Of a DNA stretch of 64,000 nt, positions 33,837 through 43,273 are shown in pieces. Within the stretch, counting starts at the first letter, position 1; each line of letters starts with the position of its first letter. Source of the stretch: Hyphomicrobiales bacterium (GTDB lineage: Bacteria; Pseudomonadota; Alphaproteobacteria; Rhizobiales; Rhizobiaceae); the NCBI GenBank assembly GCA_900472395.1, contig UCHV01000039.1:30632-94631 (forward strand), in the 5' to 3' direction. Position numbers and translations under genes: made by a program. The notes beneath the pieces were generated by a model, which made no database searches, had not been told where the DNA came from, and saw only the letters and a list, made by a program, of their open reading frames with translations.

Positions 33837-34200
33837 TCACCTTAGCAAGCTTTGCGTAGCCCTCACTACGAGGCCATGAAAAACATCGCTGCACGGCACA
33901 TCTATTGTCCTACCCGTAGGAGCATTGGTTCCGGAGGGAAGAGCTAGCTCGCCTGTATGAGTACCGCGGATAGCAAGCTCTACAACGACAACGCTCCCGG
34001 CGAAGTGCATGCCGAACAGTTCGCGGTGTATATCGGGGAAGGCGGCCGTAAGAGAAGAGAGATAGGCGCCGGTTTCATTGCCTCGCAGCGTCACCTCAGC
34101 AGGAATGTCGGTCATGTATCCCTCGCGCACGGCGCGATATGCGTTGATATTCTCACGCGAGCTAGTCTCCTCCGGTGGCACCGAAGACGGAAACGTTACT
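33837..34200 (-). pseudogene. SnoaL-like ester cyclase fragment
   Basis: The minus-strand frame contains AAFPDIHRELFGMHFAGSVV, VVVELAIRGTHTGELALPSG and GRTIDVPCSDVFHG, the core of SnoaL-like/NTF2-fold ester cyclases. The upstream third is short and odd, and the C-terminal strands after DVFHG are lost. It overlaps the last 39 bp of the diguanylate cyclase gene in another frame. Confidence 0.6.
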
Positions 34201-35514
34201 TTGACCTCGTATGACAACTCTATTGCGGCCAGTGTGCTTGGCTTCATAAAGTGCCCCATCGGCCTCCTTTAAGAGCAAACCTGCGCGCCCAATTTCGCGC
34301 CCTTCCAAGCAAGAAACACCGATGCTTGCAGTGAGATGGATTTTCTTTCCGAATCCGACATCAATAGACAACATCTCAATAGCCTTTCTCAACGCTGCCG
34401 CTAAGACGCTGACGCTATCGATCTGGCCTTCGACAAAACCGCAGAATTCCTCGCCTCCATACCGCCCAACCAAAAGTCCATGACGTTGGAAAAAGCTGGA
34501 CGAAATCACGGCGACTTCGCGCAGACATGCATCGCCAGCCTCGTGGCCATATGTATCATTGATAGACTTGAAATGATCGAGATCGATCATGAGGACGCAT
34601 AGCTCAGAACCCGAAGCGATTGCACGATTGAACGCATTGTCGAGTCTTTGCTCAAAGGCGCGTCTGTTCAACAATCCGGTCAAGCCGTCCTGATCGGACA
34701 AAACAAGCAACATCTCGTTGGTACGCTTGAGATCAAGCGAGAGCGCGCCGTAAGCCTCGACGGCGTCCGTAACCGTTCGCAATTCTTCAAAGATCGGCTT
34801 CGCAACTGCATCGTCTCTTGCCTCGAGCCTTGAAACTGCCGCCGAAATCGGCCGCAGGATGTGACGGCTAACAACCCATAAAACCAGCACCAGGAACACT
34901 GCCGGCAGGATCAATATAAACAGCCATCCGAAACGGACATCCCGGGCCGCTTTTTCGATCGTCGAAGCCAAGCCGTCGGCGAGTTGGACAGCGTCGTTTG
35001 AGAGGTTGTCGCCCAAAGCCTCGGTCGTTCTAATGGCCCGCTGGTAGGCTTCGGCCGCCGCCACTTCGGCCTGCTCGATCTTTCCGTTATCCAACTGACC
35101 GGAAGTGTCGGATCGCAAAGCGCGCGCCACTTCCCGCTGCGTAGTGATGATCTTCACATCGGCAGCGATGTTGCGGCCACCATCGGTCAACAACTGATTG
35201 TCATCAAGGGTGAAGCTCTGCGTGAGCGTCTGCAACTGCAACTGTATCTGTCTTTCTACGCGGCGATCATGGGCCAGATACACGGAGCGAATGAGCGAAG
35301 CGGCACGCTCGATTTTCAGGGCATTTCTGTTTTGCGAAAGGATAAGCGGGATCTGCTGCTCTCTGGCTACGCCTGCTCCTTTTTCAACGCGGTTGAGGAA
35401 CTGGACGGAGTACAACGATGCAGCAAAGACATAGATCCCGACAACGACGAGCGCAAAGCGGCCCGTCAATCGCAAGGACAACCCATTTCGGAAAAACCGC
35501 GGCATGATCATCAC
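34162..35514 (-). CDS. Membrane diguanylate cyclase (GGDEF)
   Basis: 450 residues: TM1 ~15-37 (RFALVVVGIYVFAASLYSV); a helical periplasmic domain ~38-195 like the four-helix-bundle sensors; TM2 ~197-218 (WLFILILPAVFLVLVLWVV); a HAMP-like linker; and a GGDEF domain from ~275. Active-site motif GRYGGEEF and DQDGLTGLLNRRAF are intact, so it should make c-di-GMP. The inhibitory RxxD site five residues before GGEEF is absent (RHGL). It starts 5 bp after a periplasmic binding protein gene, suggesting ligand-controlled cyclase activity. Confidence 0.92.
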   Translation of the reverse strand: MMIMPRFFRNGLSLRLTGRFALVVVGIYVFAASLYSVQFLNRVEKGAGVAREQQIPLILSQNRNALKIERAASLIRSVYLAHDRRVERQIQLQLQTLTQSFTLDDNQLLTDGGRNIAADVKIITTQREVARALRSDTSGQLDNGKIEQAEVAAAEAYQRAIRTTEALGDNLSNDAVQLADGLASTIEKAARDVRFGWLFILILPAVFLVLVLWVVSRHILRPISAAVSRLEARDDAVAKPIFEELRTVTDAVEAYGALSLDLKRTNEMLLVLSDQDGLTGLLNRRAFEQRLDNAFNRAIASGSELCVLMIDLDHFKSINDTYGHEAGDACLREVAVISSSFFQRHGLLVGRYGGEEFCGFVEGQIDSVSVLAAALRKAIEMLSIDVGFGKKIHLTASIGVSCLEGREIGRAGLLLKEADGALYEAKHTGRNRVVIRGQSNVSVFGATGGD

Positions 35515-35519
35515 GTCGA

Positions 35520-36284
35520 TCAGAAGATACTGAAAGGAAAATACGTGTCGTTGACCTTGTCGTAGACACCGTTGAGGCGGATCCGTTTCAGTGCCGCGTT
35601 GACATTCTCGAGCAATGCGGCGTCGCTTTTGCGAGCGGTAATATGAGACGTACTTTGCAGTAGATCATTGGTAACCGGGTCTCCGATGAAATCGAAGCGG
35701 GCTTCCTGGCTGGAGTCAAGAAAATTCATTAGCTCAATTGCATCGGCAAGGATCAGGTCGACCTTTCCTTCTTCGAGCGCCGTCTGGGCTTCAGGCTGGT
35801 CCTTGGTGATAATGATCGTATTTTTCACCGCGTAGATCTTCTGCAGGTAATCGGCCTGCATGGTGCCGGCTCCGGCCCCGATCCTCGCACCCGCGAGTGC
35901 CTCCGGACGAATGTCGTGAACTTTCTTAGCGTCACCCACGAAAACGGCGTGGGACCGGTAGTACGGATCAGAAAACGCGATGCGCTGCGCGCGTTCTTCC
36001 GTATAGGCCATACTGGCAACTATCAGGTCGAATTTACCCGCTTCGAGATCATCGATGATCGTCACCCATGGGACAGCAACAAACTCGCATTCGACCGCCA
36101 TCTCCTTGCAAAGAGCTGTAGCAATGTCGACATCGAAGCCGGACAGTTGCCCTTTTTCATCGAGGAAGTTGAATGGGGGATACGCACCCTCAGTTCCTAT
36201 CCGAACGACCTTATCCTCAGCCACCACCGGCCCGCCGGCGAGCAATGGCAACAATAAGCAGGCAGTAGCAAGCAGAACACGCAT
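35520..36284 (-). CDS. Periplasmic amino-acid-type solute-binding protein paired with the cyclase
   Basis: 254 residues with a signal peptide (LLATACLLLPLLAGGPVVAE). The mature part is an HisJ/LAO-like binding protein: RIGTEGAYPPFNFLDEKGQL, GFDVDIATALCKEM and FDLIVASMAYTEERAQRIAF. No permease or ATPase genes lie nearby; instead a membrane diguanylate cyclase follows after 5 bp. It may serve as the extracytoplasmic sensor for that enzyme. A transport role with a distant permease cannot be excluded. Confidence 0.92.
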   Translation of the reverse strand: MRVLLATACLLLPLLAGGPVVAEDKVVRIGTEGAYPPFNFLDEKGQLSGFDVDIATALCKEMAVECEFVAVPWVTIIDDLEAGKFDLIVASMAYTEERAQRIAFSDPYYRSHAVFVGDAKKVHDIRPEALAGARIGAGAGTMQADYLQKIYAVKNTIIITKDQPEAQTALEEGKVDLILADAIELMNFLDSSQEARFDFIGDPVTNDLLQSTSHITARKSDAALLENVNAALKRIRLNGVYDKVNDTYFPFSIF

Positions 36285-36441
36285 CGGACACCCCTTATAT
36301 TTCGACCCAGAATATCAGCCAATTCTTAAAATCTGCTGCTGGTTTACGATAAACCAGCTCTTAAATTGATGAATTGGCGGAGGTAATGTATGTATTGTGG
36401 ATGCGCTCTACGCCGCATCAACAATACGCTTGCGTGCGCGA

Positions 36442-37205
36442 TCATGGGTTTCGCAAAATGAAGGTCGCGACATCGGCAGCCTGCAGAGGCTTTGCAAGAT
36501 GATAGCCCTGGAAGGAATCGCACCCGGTCTCAACGAGGAAAGCCATCTGCTCGGGCTGCTCGATCCCCTCCGCCACGGCTTCGAGGCCCAAGGTCTTCGC
36601 CATTGCAATGATAGCCGCAACGATTGCCCCATCCCCTGCGTCTCCGGGGATATCAGTGGAGAATGAAAGGTCGATCTTGAGGCGATCGATGGGAACATCT
36701 TGAGCGTGCTCAGGCTGGAACAACCTGTCCCGAAGTCGTCAATGGCAAGGCTCGTTCCGAGTGTTCGATCGAGCAACGTGCGATTGGCCAGCCCAGTCAG
36801 GGCGTCGTGCTCCGCTAAGGAGGCAACGTGGTGCGTATCGCGATCACGGTCGATGACGATTCCGATCGTTTGCGCGACACCACCAAGAAACTCCTCCATG
36901 CCGGCTTCGCGCATAAGGTAGGTGTCGACAATCATTTCCCCGCAGATCTTGCCGTCGCGGCAGACGATGGGGAACGAAATCTCATCAGACGAGGGATCGC
37001 CACGCTCGTTGCCGATGATGATCTTCACTTTCCCGCCAAACAGGACACCTGCAAGCAGGGCTTCCACGGTCCTGATGAAAGATGGGAACTCTACACCCCT
37101 CGCCACGTCGCGAAGCATTTTTGTCTGAGCCGACATCAGCTGTTCTGCACGCTTGCGGGCGGTGATATCGCGCGAAGCACCAACGATGATGGGGATCGAA
37201 CCCAC
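36442..37205 (-). pseudogene. PAS-GGDEF-EAL protein with internal deletion and frameshift
   Basis: Minus strand: a PAS-end (VGASRDITARKRAEQLMS), a GAF-like piece (SFPIVCRDGKICGEMIVDTY), then the first bases of GGDEF (LAEHDALTGLANRTLLDRTL). This is joined directly to the EAL interior (LAIDDFGTGCSSLSTLK), so most of GGDEF and the start of EAL were deleted. A shift near 36710 then moves the EAL end (LGLEAVAEGIEQPEQMAFLV) into another frame. Neither catalytic domain can work. Confidence 0.8.
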
Positions 37206-37450
37206 GACACGTTCTTAAATCACCGGACGACATTGGATCAGCACGAAATTATCGAGGCAATTTCTGACGGGAAGAGCTGTCAATCGAGAGCTACCTTAAA
37301 ATACGCCGGTCCCTCACCAGCTTTCAGGCGCATCTTAGCTTTCACACTTAATCATTGCAGTCGCTGACACTCACTCTAAACGGCCAGTTTTGGGGCGCCC
37401 GAGGGTCAATATCGTTGCTTCACGAAGGAGCGAACGCGCGATGACACCGT

Positions 37451-37960
37451 CTACCTGCTCAGTGCATTGCTGAGATCTTTTAGTCCGATCATCAGCATCA
37501 TCGGATCGGACGGAGATGGCATGAATCCAACAGCCTCATAGAAGGCACGTGCGTCATCGGATATCGCGTGCACCAATATGCCGCGAATACCGAGGATTTC
37601 GGCGGCATTGAGCAGCCGCAGACCGGCATCACGAACCAACGCCCGACCGATACCGCGTCCCTGATAGGACAGGTCGATAGCGAGTCGACCAAGTACAGCG
37701 ACTGGGATCGGATCTGGCATGTTTCTTTTGAAGCGGCCTGGTGCTTCTGGCGTCCTCACCGCGCCGGACGCGAGAGCATAGTAAGCGACGACACGATCCT
37801 TCTCGCAGACAACGTAAGAACGCGACGCACCGCCCGCCTGATTGGCTCGCGCTCGTCGACGCAGCCAATCATCCAGCTCTGGAACACCAGAATTAAAGTC
37901 ATTAAGCTCATGATGCTCGGCCAAGGGAGACGGAGAAGTAAGGCTCACGTCTAATCCCAC
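37451..37960 (-). CDS. tacT: GNAT-family toxin (TacT-like)
   Basis: 169 residues. Typical toxin-GNAT features: LNDFNSGVPELDDWLRRRA at the N-terminus, SYVVCEKDRVVAYYALASGA, the acetyl-CoA loop LSYQGRGIGRALVRDA and AFYEAVGFMPSP at the end. Known TacT enzymes acetylate charged tRNA and stop translation. The gene overlaps the upstream antitoxin by 10 bp. No defect seen. Confidence 0.9.
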   Translation of the reverse strand: MGLDVSLTSPSPLAEHHELNDFNSGVPELDDWLRRRARANQAGGASRSYVVCEKDRVVAYYALASGAVRTPEAPGRFKRNMPDPIPVAVLGRLAIDLSYQGRGIGRALVRDAGLRLLNAAEILGIRGILVHAISDDARAFYEAVGFMPSPSDPMMLMIGLKDLSNALSR

Positions 37961-38241
37961 GGAGCTTTGATCGACATCGTGCGTTTCAGACGGTCATTCG
38001 ACTGCGCGGGCGCATCGAGCCGAGCAAGGTATTCAGCATATGCCTCGGGGCTGACCGTGAAGACAGTACGGTCAAGCAGGACTTCCTCGGCGCGGCGCTC
38101 GGAGGCTTCCAGCATGAAATCTGTCCGCGTCTTGCCAAGCAACTCAGCCGCGCGGTCGATGAGATTGCGCGTTGAGGGCTTAATACGGATATTCAGTGGA
38201 ACACTTGCATCCACATTTTTACTCGTATGTGACGTCGGCAT
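37951..38241 (-). CDS. tacA: DUF1778 ribbon-helix-helix antitoxin (TacA-like)
   Basis: 96 residues from ATG 38241 with GGAG 6 bases upstream. The RHH domain reads PLNIRIKPSTRNLIDRAAEL with KTRTDFMLEASERRAEEV; the C-terminal arm ending LKRTMSIKAPWD would wrap the toxin. It binds its own promoter as a complex with the toxin. A large palindromic operator lies 30 bp upstream of the start. Confidence 0.9.
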   Translation of the reverse strand: MPTSHTSKNVDASVPLNIRIKPSTRNLIDRAAELLGKTRTDFMLEASERRAEEVLLDRTVFTVSPEAYAEYLARLDAPAQSNDRLKRTMSIKAPWD

Positions 38242-38270
38242 GGGCAACTCCAATGTGATAACGCTATATA

Positions 38271-38319
38271 CCGTAACGACACCATCGTTACAAGGCTCGT
38301 AACGATGGTGTCGTTACGG
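38271..38319 (-). promoter_or_regulatory. Double palindromic operator of the tacAT operon
   Basis: A perfect 21-bp inverted repeat with a 7-base centre. Each arm is itself a palindrome: GTAACGA-CACCA-TCGTTAC (38273-38291) and GTAACGA-TGGTG-TCGTTAC (38299-38317), with centres 26 bp apart. This fits two ribbon-helix-helix antitoxin dimers binding side by side; TATATAG nearer the gene may be the -10. Confidence 0.85.
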
Positions 38320-38517
38320 ATTAGTCGTTGATTAGCTGTGTTGGCTTTAAGGTCTTGAAGGGATTGGAACCGTTGACCCAGTTGCTAATGATGTTCGGCC
38401 GTAATCGGGAAGCAGCAGCTATTTGAAAATCCCCGTTTAGATCAGTCGGTCTTACCTGTTCTAAGTCAGCTAAGCGCGGCGAGCATGACACACAGTAAAA
38501 AGATCGCGACCGCAGCC

Positions 38518-39806
38518 CTATATTTCCCGACTGTCGTTGAAACGATACCAAGGCAGGATAAAACGGGCGAAACGTACAACGAGCGCATGAAATGGCACAA
38601 GGGGCGGCGCGGAGGGCCTAAGCGCAAGCGCCTCGTCCCGCACGCCTTCAATCGCGTCTTCTAGGACCGGCCCCATGGGGCAGGCAAGCGCCAGTCCGCG
38701 ACCGTTGCAGCCGATCCAGGCGCACAGCCCATCGCGACGGCGATGAAGGCGCGGCAACCGGTCTACCTTCATTGCGATGCGATCGCCCCAGAATGCAACC
38801 ATAAGCTTGGGTGGCAGCGCAGGAAACATCTCCCTCAGCCGCTTTTCGACCATGTTGGGCAGGCGTCGCGATGCACCGATCTGGATCGCCAGCGCGCCAC
38901 CGGAAACGAGCCTGCCGTCTCGGGTCTTTCGAAAATAGCGGAGGTCCATCCGTGTATCGGAGGAGGACTCGTCGCCGGGCAGGACTTCGTCCGCCAGCGG
39001 ACCAAGCGGTCCGGTGGCCGCCTGATAGGATGTGACGGGAACGATGGAACCGCGCAGTTCCGGCCGGAGATCACCCGTATAAGCGGCCGTCGCCAGTGCA
39101 ACCTTTTGCGCGCGCACACGTCCATCCGATGTTTCGACGATCCATTCGTCACGTTCACGCAGCAGCCGCAATGCGGGACTGTCCTCATAAACGATCACAC
39201 CTTCCGACACAGCGACGCGAGCAAGTCCGAGGGTGAAGGCATATGGGTTGATATGGCCGCCGCCACGGTGCTCCCAACCGCCATAATACATGTCGGTTCC
39301 GAGGCGCTGCGAGACCTCTGCCGGAGAAAGCGCGGCAGTTTCGGCGCCTCTGGCGGCCCATTGGGCACCAAGATTGGCAACGCGTTTTGCCCGGCCTGGC
39401 GTATGCGCCGACTGAACCCAGCCGTTGCGGCGGGCATCGCAATCGATATCGTAGCGCTCGATCAGCTGATAAAGCGTATCGGCAGCGCCCCTGACGAGTT
39501 CAATGAACCTTTCGCCGCGTTCTCCGGGCCGGATCTTGCTGATGGCGTCGGGGCCATGGCGGGTGAGCGCGGAAATCACTGGCCATTGGCACGGCCCGAG
39601 GCGCCGTAGCCGACCCGGCGCGCCTCCAGAACGATCACCTTCCGGCCTCGGCGGGCAAGCGCAAGCGCCGTCGTCAAACCGGATATGCCCCCACCGACGA
39701 TAACGGCATAGGCATGCGCCTCACCTTCCAATTTCGGCGCCTCGAATGTCTCGCGCGATAGCGACATCCATACTGGAGATGGTTTGTCGGACGGCCAGGA
39801 ATTCAT
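38518..39806 (-). pseudogene. FAD-dependent oxidoreductase (DadA-like), one-base frameshift
   Basis: The N-terminus (39806-39576) carries the FAD loop YAVIVGGGISGLTTALALAR and ends VGYGASGRANGQ. One missing base near 39574 then shifts the frame, and the remaining 350 residues (ISALTRHGPDAISKIRPGER to PRLHRRRDGLCAWIGCNGRG) are open to 38518. Restoring one G gives a normal ~430-residue D-amino-acid/sarcosine-oxidase-like protein. The start overlaps the upstream VOC gene stop (ATGA), so they form an operon. Confidence 0.82.
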
Positions 39807-40463
39807 GCGGTGATAATCTCCAGTTCGATGCCGCAGACCTGGCGCAGATCGTGGGATTGCGCGTATTCGCCGGTTAGGACGAGGCGGCCTTCACCGATTT
39901 CGACGAGGACGCCGTCTTCACCTGCGTCCTGCGCAAGGCCGGACAGCACGGATGCCTGCGGCAGAAAGATGCCGGACAGCCGGGCGGCGCGATTGGTGTG
40001 CACCATCGTTTCAGGACGCCAGGCAAGGTCGGACGTATGGTGCTGACAGACAAGGCCTTGCAACCCCCGCGTCGCACCGGGATCGATGCGGGTGATCGAA
40101 AAACGCAACTCGCCATCGCCCGTCATGCGGGAGAGGTGTCACACCGGTTCGGCCGGTATGGCCGCCGAGGCGAGTGCCAAGGCCGACGCGTCATATATCG
40201 CCGCTGCGCAGGGCAATTCCATGGATGCCGGCTCCATCGGCAAGCAGCGTTCGCCATGTCATATTGGCCTCGGTCTCGGCGACGATACCCAGGATTTCGA
40301 TATAGTTGCCATTGAGCATCACGCAGCGATTGGCTGTGCCCATGGCAGCGCTGTGCAGTGCTTTGGGCGTCACCTGGAAACCGGCAGCCTCGAATGCCTT
40401 GCCAGCCGTATCGAGATCGGCGACAAGAATGACAACATGATCGATGGGAAGTTTGACGCTCAT
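39803..40463 (-). pseudogene. Glyoxalase/VOC-like protein, frameshifted
   Basis: The first part (MSVKLPIDHVVILVADLDTA, then MLNGNYIEILGIVAETEANM) is the N-terminal half of a glyoxalase-like VOC protein. It breaks near 40191 and resumes in another frame (SITRIDPGATRGLQGLVCQH) to the stop at 39803. An indel of one or two bases separates the halves. Lies between an upstream permease-like tail and the FAD oxidoreductase, with ATGA overlaps on both sides, so this was a catabolic operon. Confidence 0.7.
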
Positions 40464-40579
40464 CCTGCCACCGTCATCTTTTCGATTCCGTAGACCCGGT
40501 CGACGATCAGGAGCGCTGCGACCGCGAGAAGCAGCTGCAACGTGCTCGGCGCCGCAATCGTCGGGTCGGACTGGTTCAT
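40460..40579 (-). pseudogene. Possible ABC permease C-terminal scrap
   Basis: The last ~39 codons before the VOC gene read PSTLQLLLAVAALLIVDRVY then GIEKM, resembling the last helix of SsuC/TauC-type permeases. The stop overlaps the VOC start. Too short for a firm call. Confidence 0.3.
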
Positions 40580-40596
40580 CGTCCGCTAGAGCCTTA

Positions 40597-40773
40597 GGAC
40601 TGATCCGGATGAAGCGGGCCAAATTGCTTTTGTCGCAATCACGTGCGCCACTTATCGAAATTGCGCTCGAGGTCGGCTATCGCGATGCCGCACATTTCGC
40701 GCGGGCGTTCAAACGCCAGTTTGGTCACACACCATCCAGCATGCGCGGACCACGGGAAAATGCCCGCACATAA
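40597..40773 (+). pseudogene. AraC-family regulator, C-terminal HTH only
   Basis: Reads LIRMKRAKLLLSQSRAPLIE, then IALEVGYRDAAHFARAFKRQ and FGHTPSSMR, the second helix-turn-helix of AraC proteins. The N-terminal sensor and first HTH are missing; upstream sequence belongs to the opposite-strand operon. Confidence 0.75.
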
Positions 40774-40932
40774 TCTTGGCAGATCGGCTATCCAGGGAGA
40801 TTCCTCGCAGTTTTTAATGCCGCGCCGAGTGACTTGGGTAACTCGCAACAATCGGGATTGTTCTTCTTGAACTCGGCCACTGACTGATAGCGATGTTGGG
40901 ATCGGCGCTGCATTTGTCAATCGCGTCGTCGG

Positions 40933-42186
40933 TTACGTGGCTGTTTGGTGTGCCGGCACACTGAAAAGGCTAATCGCAATACCGGCGGCCGCACAGGCGG
41001 CGGTCAGGGCAGCGACACCGTTCCAGCCGGCATGTATCCAGAACCAGCCGCCAACCCAGCCGGTAATGCTAGCTCCGCCGTAGTAGGAGAGAAGATAAAG
41101 GGCTGAAGCATGGCTTTTGGCATTCCCTGCTGCGGCACCCACGCCGCTGCTGGCCGCCGAGTGGCCGATGAAGAATCCTATGGTAATCAGCGCAATCCCG
41201 ACAACGATCAGGATCAAGTTCGAAGACAAAGTTGCTAATACGCCGACAAGGATGGTTGGAAAAGCGATGAGCAATGTTGCCCGCCGGCCGAGCCGGTCCA
41301 CAAGTGTGCCGCCATACGAGGATGCGATGATGCCAAGGGCAAATGTCAGAAAGATCATGCTGACTGCGGTGCGGCCAAGGCTGTAAGGTGGCTGTACGAG
41401 CCTAAAAGCACAATAGTTGAACACCGTAGTGAACACGCTTGTCAGCATTGCACCGATGAAATAGAAACGCATTAATGCGCGATTTTCGAGCTGCCGCTTC
41501 CAGATATTTAGATGCGCCGATAGCGGCATGCGCCGCGGCCGGAAATTGTGGGACGGCGGCAGCAACAGGAAAAAGCCGATTGCTGCTGCAATGCACGCTG
41601 CGCCGAGAACATACATGGCCACTTGCCAAGAGGTGAAGGCCGACAAAAGTCCCATGCCGACGCGCCCGATCATCGCTCCGAAGGCCGTGCCGCCAACATA
41701 AAGACCCATTGCCTTGCCTAGACTGGCCGGCTCGATTTCCTCCGAAAGATAAGCCATTGCGACTGCGGGCACACCGCCGAGCGCAAATCCTTCCGCTGTC
41801 CTCGCCGCTAAGAGCCAGAACCATCCTTGTGTCGATGCTGCAAGGATGTTGCATGAAGCTGCCAACATCATCGAGATGAACATCAGGTTTCGACGCGAGA
41901 CCGATTGTGAGAGCGCGCCGCTGAGCAAAATGGCAAATGCCAGCGCTCCCGTAGTCAGCGATAACGCTAATGAAGCATTAGCAGCATTCACGCCAAATTC
42001 GGCGGGAAATTCAGGCAAGAGCGGCTGTACGCAATAGATTAACGAGAAACTGGAAAATCCAGCCAAAAATAGTGCCAGACTGGCGCGTTTGAACGCGTGG
42101 CTTTGATGGGTGATCCATTTGGGTGACATCGTCGAGGAGGTAATGTCGGGAGCCGACAAGGGGGATTGTTGCGGAGCTTGGGGCAT
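40933..42186 (-). CDS. MFS transporter (YnfM-like)
   Basis: 417 residues with about 12 membrane helices (ALFLAGFSSFSLIYCVQPLL, ALFWLL-type segments) and the loop 2-3 motif SGALSQSVSRRNLM. Resembles the YnfM/arabinose-polymer efflux group. The divergent LysR gene at 42277 gives the common efflux-pump/regulator layout. Substrate unknown. Confidence 0.9.
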   Translation of the reverse strand: MPQAPQQSPLSAPDITSSTMSPKWITHQSHAFKRASLALFLAGFSSFSLIYCVQPLLPEFPAEFGVNAANASLALSLTTGALAFAILLSGALSQSVSRRNLMFISMMLAASCNILAASTQGWFWLLAARTAEGFALGGVPAVAMAYLSEEIEPASLGKAMGLYVGGTAFGAMIGRVGMGLLSAFTSWQVAMYVLGAACIAAAIGFFLLLPPSHNFRPRRMPLSAHLNIWKRQLENRALMRFYFIGAMLTSVFTTVFNYCAFRLVQPPYSLGRTAVSMIFLTFALGIIASSYGGTLVDRLGRRATLLIAFPTILVGVLATLSSNLILIVVGIALITIGFFIGHSAASSGVGAAAGNAKSHASALYLLSYYGGASITGWVGGWFWIHAGWNGVAALTAACAAAGIAISLFSVPAHQTAT

Positions 42187-42276
42187 GAACTATTCCTTTT
42201 CCCGCAAGCTATAGCGCCTACCACCTTTCGCCGCTAATATATGGAAGACGCTCATTCTATATGCAGGATTAATACC

Positions 42277-43167
42277 ATGGAGCTGAGACACATCCGTTAT
42301 TTTCTTGCTGTGGCGGAGCACCTGAGCTTCACACGTGCCGCTAAACAGCTAGGAATTGCTCAGCCCCCACTTAGTCAGCAGGTCAAGGTGCTTGAAACCG
42401 AAATCGGCACGCAAGTTTTTCGAAGGTTATCACATGGTGTCGAGCTCAACGACGCTGGAGAAGCATTTTTGCAGCAGGTCAAGCACATCCCCGGCCAAAT
42501 CGAGGAAGCTATAAGATTGTCTCGCAAGGCCGCGGCGGGAGAACAAGGCGTGATAAGGCTCGGCTTCACCGGCACAGCGGCAATAAATCCAGCGGTACCC
42601 GATTGCATCAGGCAGTTCCGCCAGAGATATCCCGACATAGAGATTCAAATCACGGAAGCTAATTCGGTCGCACTTTCGTCGGCGTTGGCCGAAGGTCGGC
42701 TGGATGTCGCCATTCTTCGCCCATCCAAGGCGGATCCCGAGAGCCTTTCGGAGGAAATATTGAGTGAAGAGCCGTTATTGGTCGCGCTGCCTGCGTCCCA
42801 CCCGCTGGCTCGGTCCGCTGAAATCCGCCTGCACGATCTTCAGCATGACCCCTTCATTCTTACGCCTCGCAACGTTGCGGTCAGCTTGCATGATGCTGTG
42901 TTGGCAGCTTGCGCAGAGGCGGGCTTTATACCCTTGCTGGGTCCCGCGGCCCCCCACATAGCATCCATCTTATCTCTAGTCGCCGCGGATCTGGGGGTTT
43001 CACTAGTGCCCAGATCTATTCGGCAAGTGCAGATGGAAGGCATGGTACTGCTTCCGTGCGACTCTCAGCATACGGTGACGATCGCAGTCGCTTATAGAAA
43101 GGGGACCACATCGCCGCTGACGAGAAACTTTCTCACTGTTTTTCGGCGTTCTCGGATCCGTAGATAG
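42277..43167 (+). CDS. LysR-family regulator
   Basis: 296 residues starting MELRHIRYFLAVAEHLSFTR, the standard LysR HTH start (AAKQLGIAQPPLSQQVKVLE); the longer start at 42241 is not needed. Effector domain from ~90. Divergent from the MFS gene, which it probably controls; E. coli has the same ynfL/ynfM arrangement. Confidence 0.92.
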   Translation: MELRHIRYFLAVAEHLSFTRAAKQLGIAQPPLSQQVKVLETEIGTQVFRRLSHGVELNDAGEAFLQQVKHIPGQIEEAIRLSRKAAAGEQGVIRLGFTGTAAINPAVPDCIRQFRQRYPDIEIQITEANSVALSSALAEGRLDVAILRPSKADPESLSEEILSEEPLLVALPASHPLARSAEIRLHDLQHDPFILTPRNVAVSLHDAVLAACAEAGFIPLLGPAAPHIASILSLVAADLGVSLVPRSIRQVQMEGMVLLPCDSQHTVTIAVAYRKGTTSPLTRNFLTVFRRSRIRR

Positions 43168-43273
43168 GCACAAAGGTGTATTTCAAAACAATCCCGTGCC
43201 CCTCAGGCCTTGTCTTCAATGTTTTTGACTATGGTCCGCCAGGGGTTAATGGTTAGTATCTGTTTAAGAGCTA

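Noticed and set aside
38271..38319. tacAT inverted repeat as a rho-independent terminator
   Set aside because: No T-run follows on either strand, and the internal palindromes and position upstream of an RHH antitoxin fit an operator.
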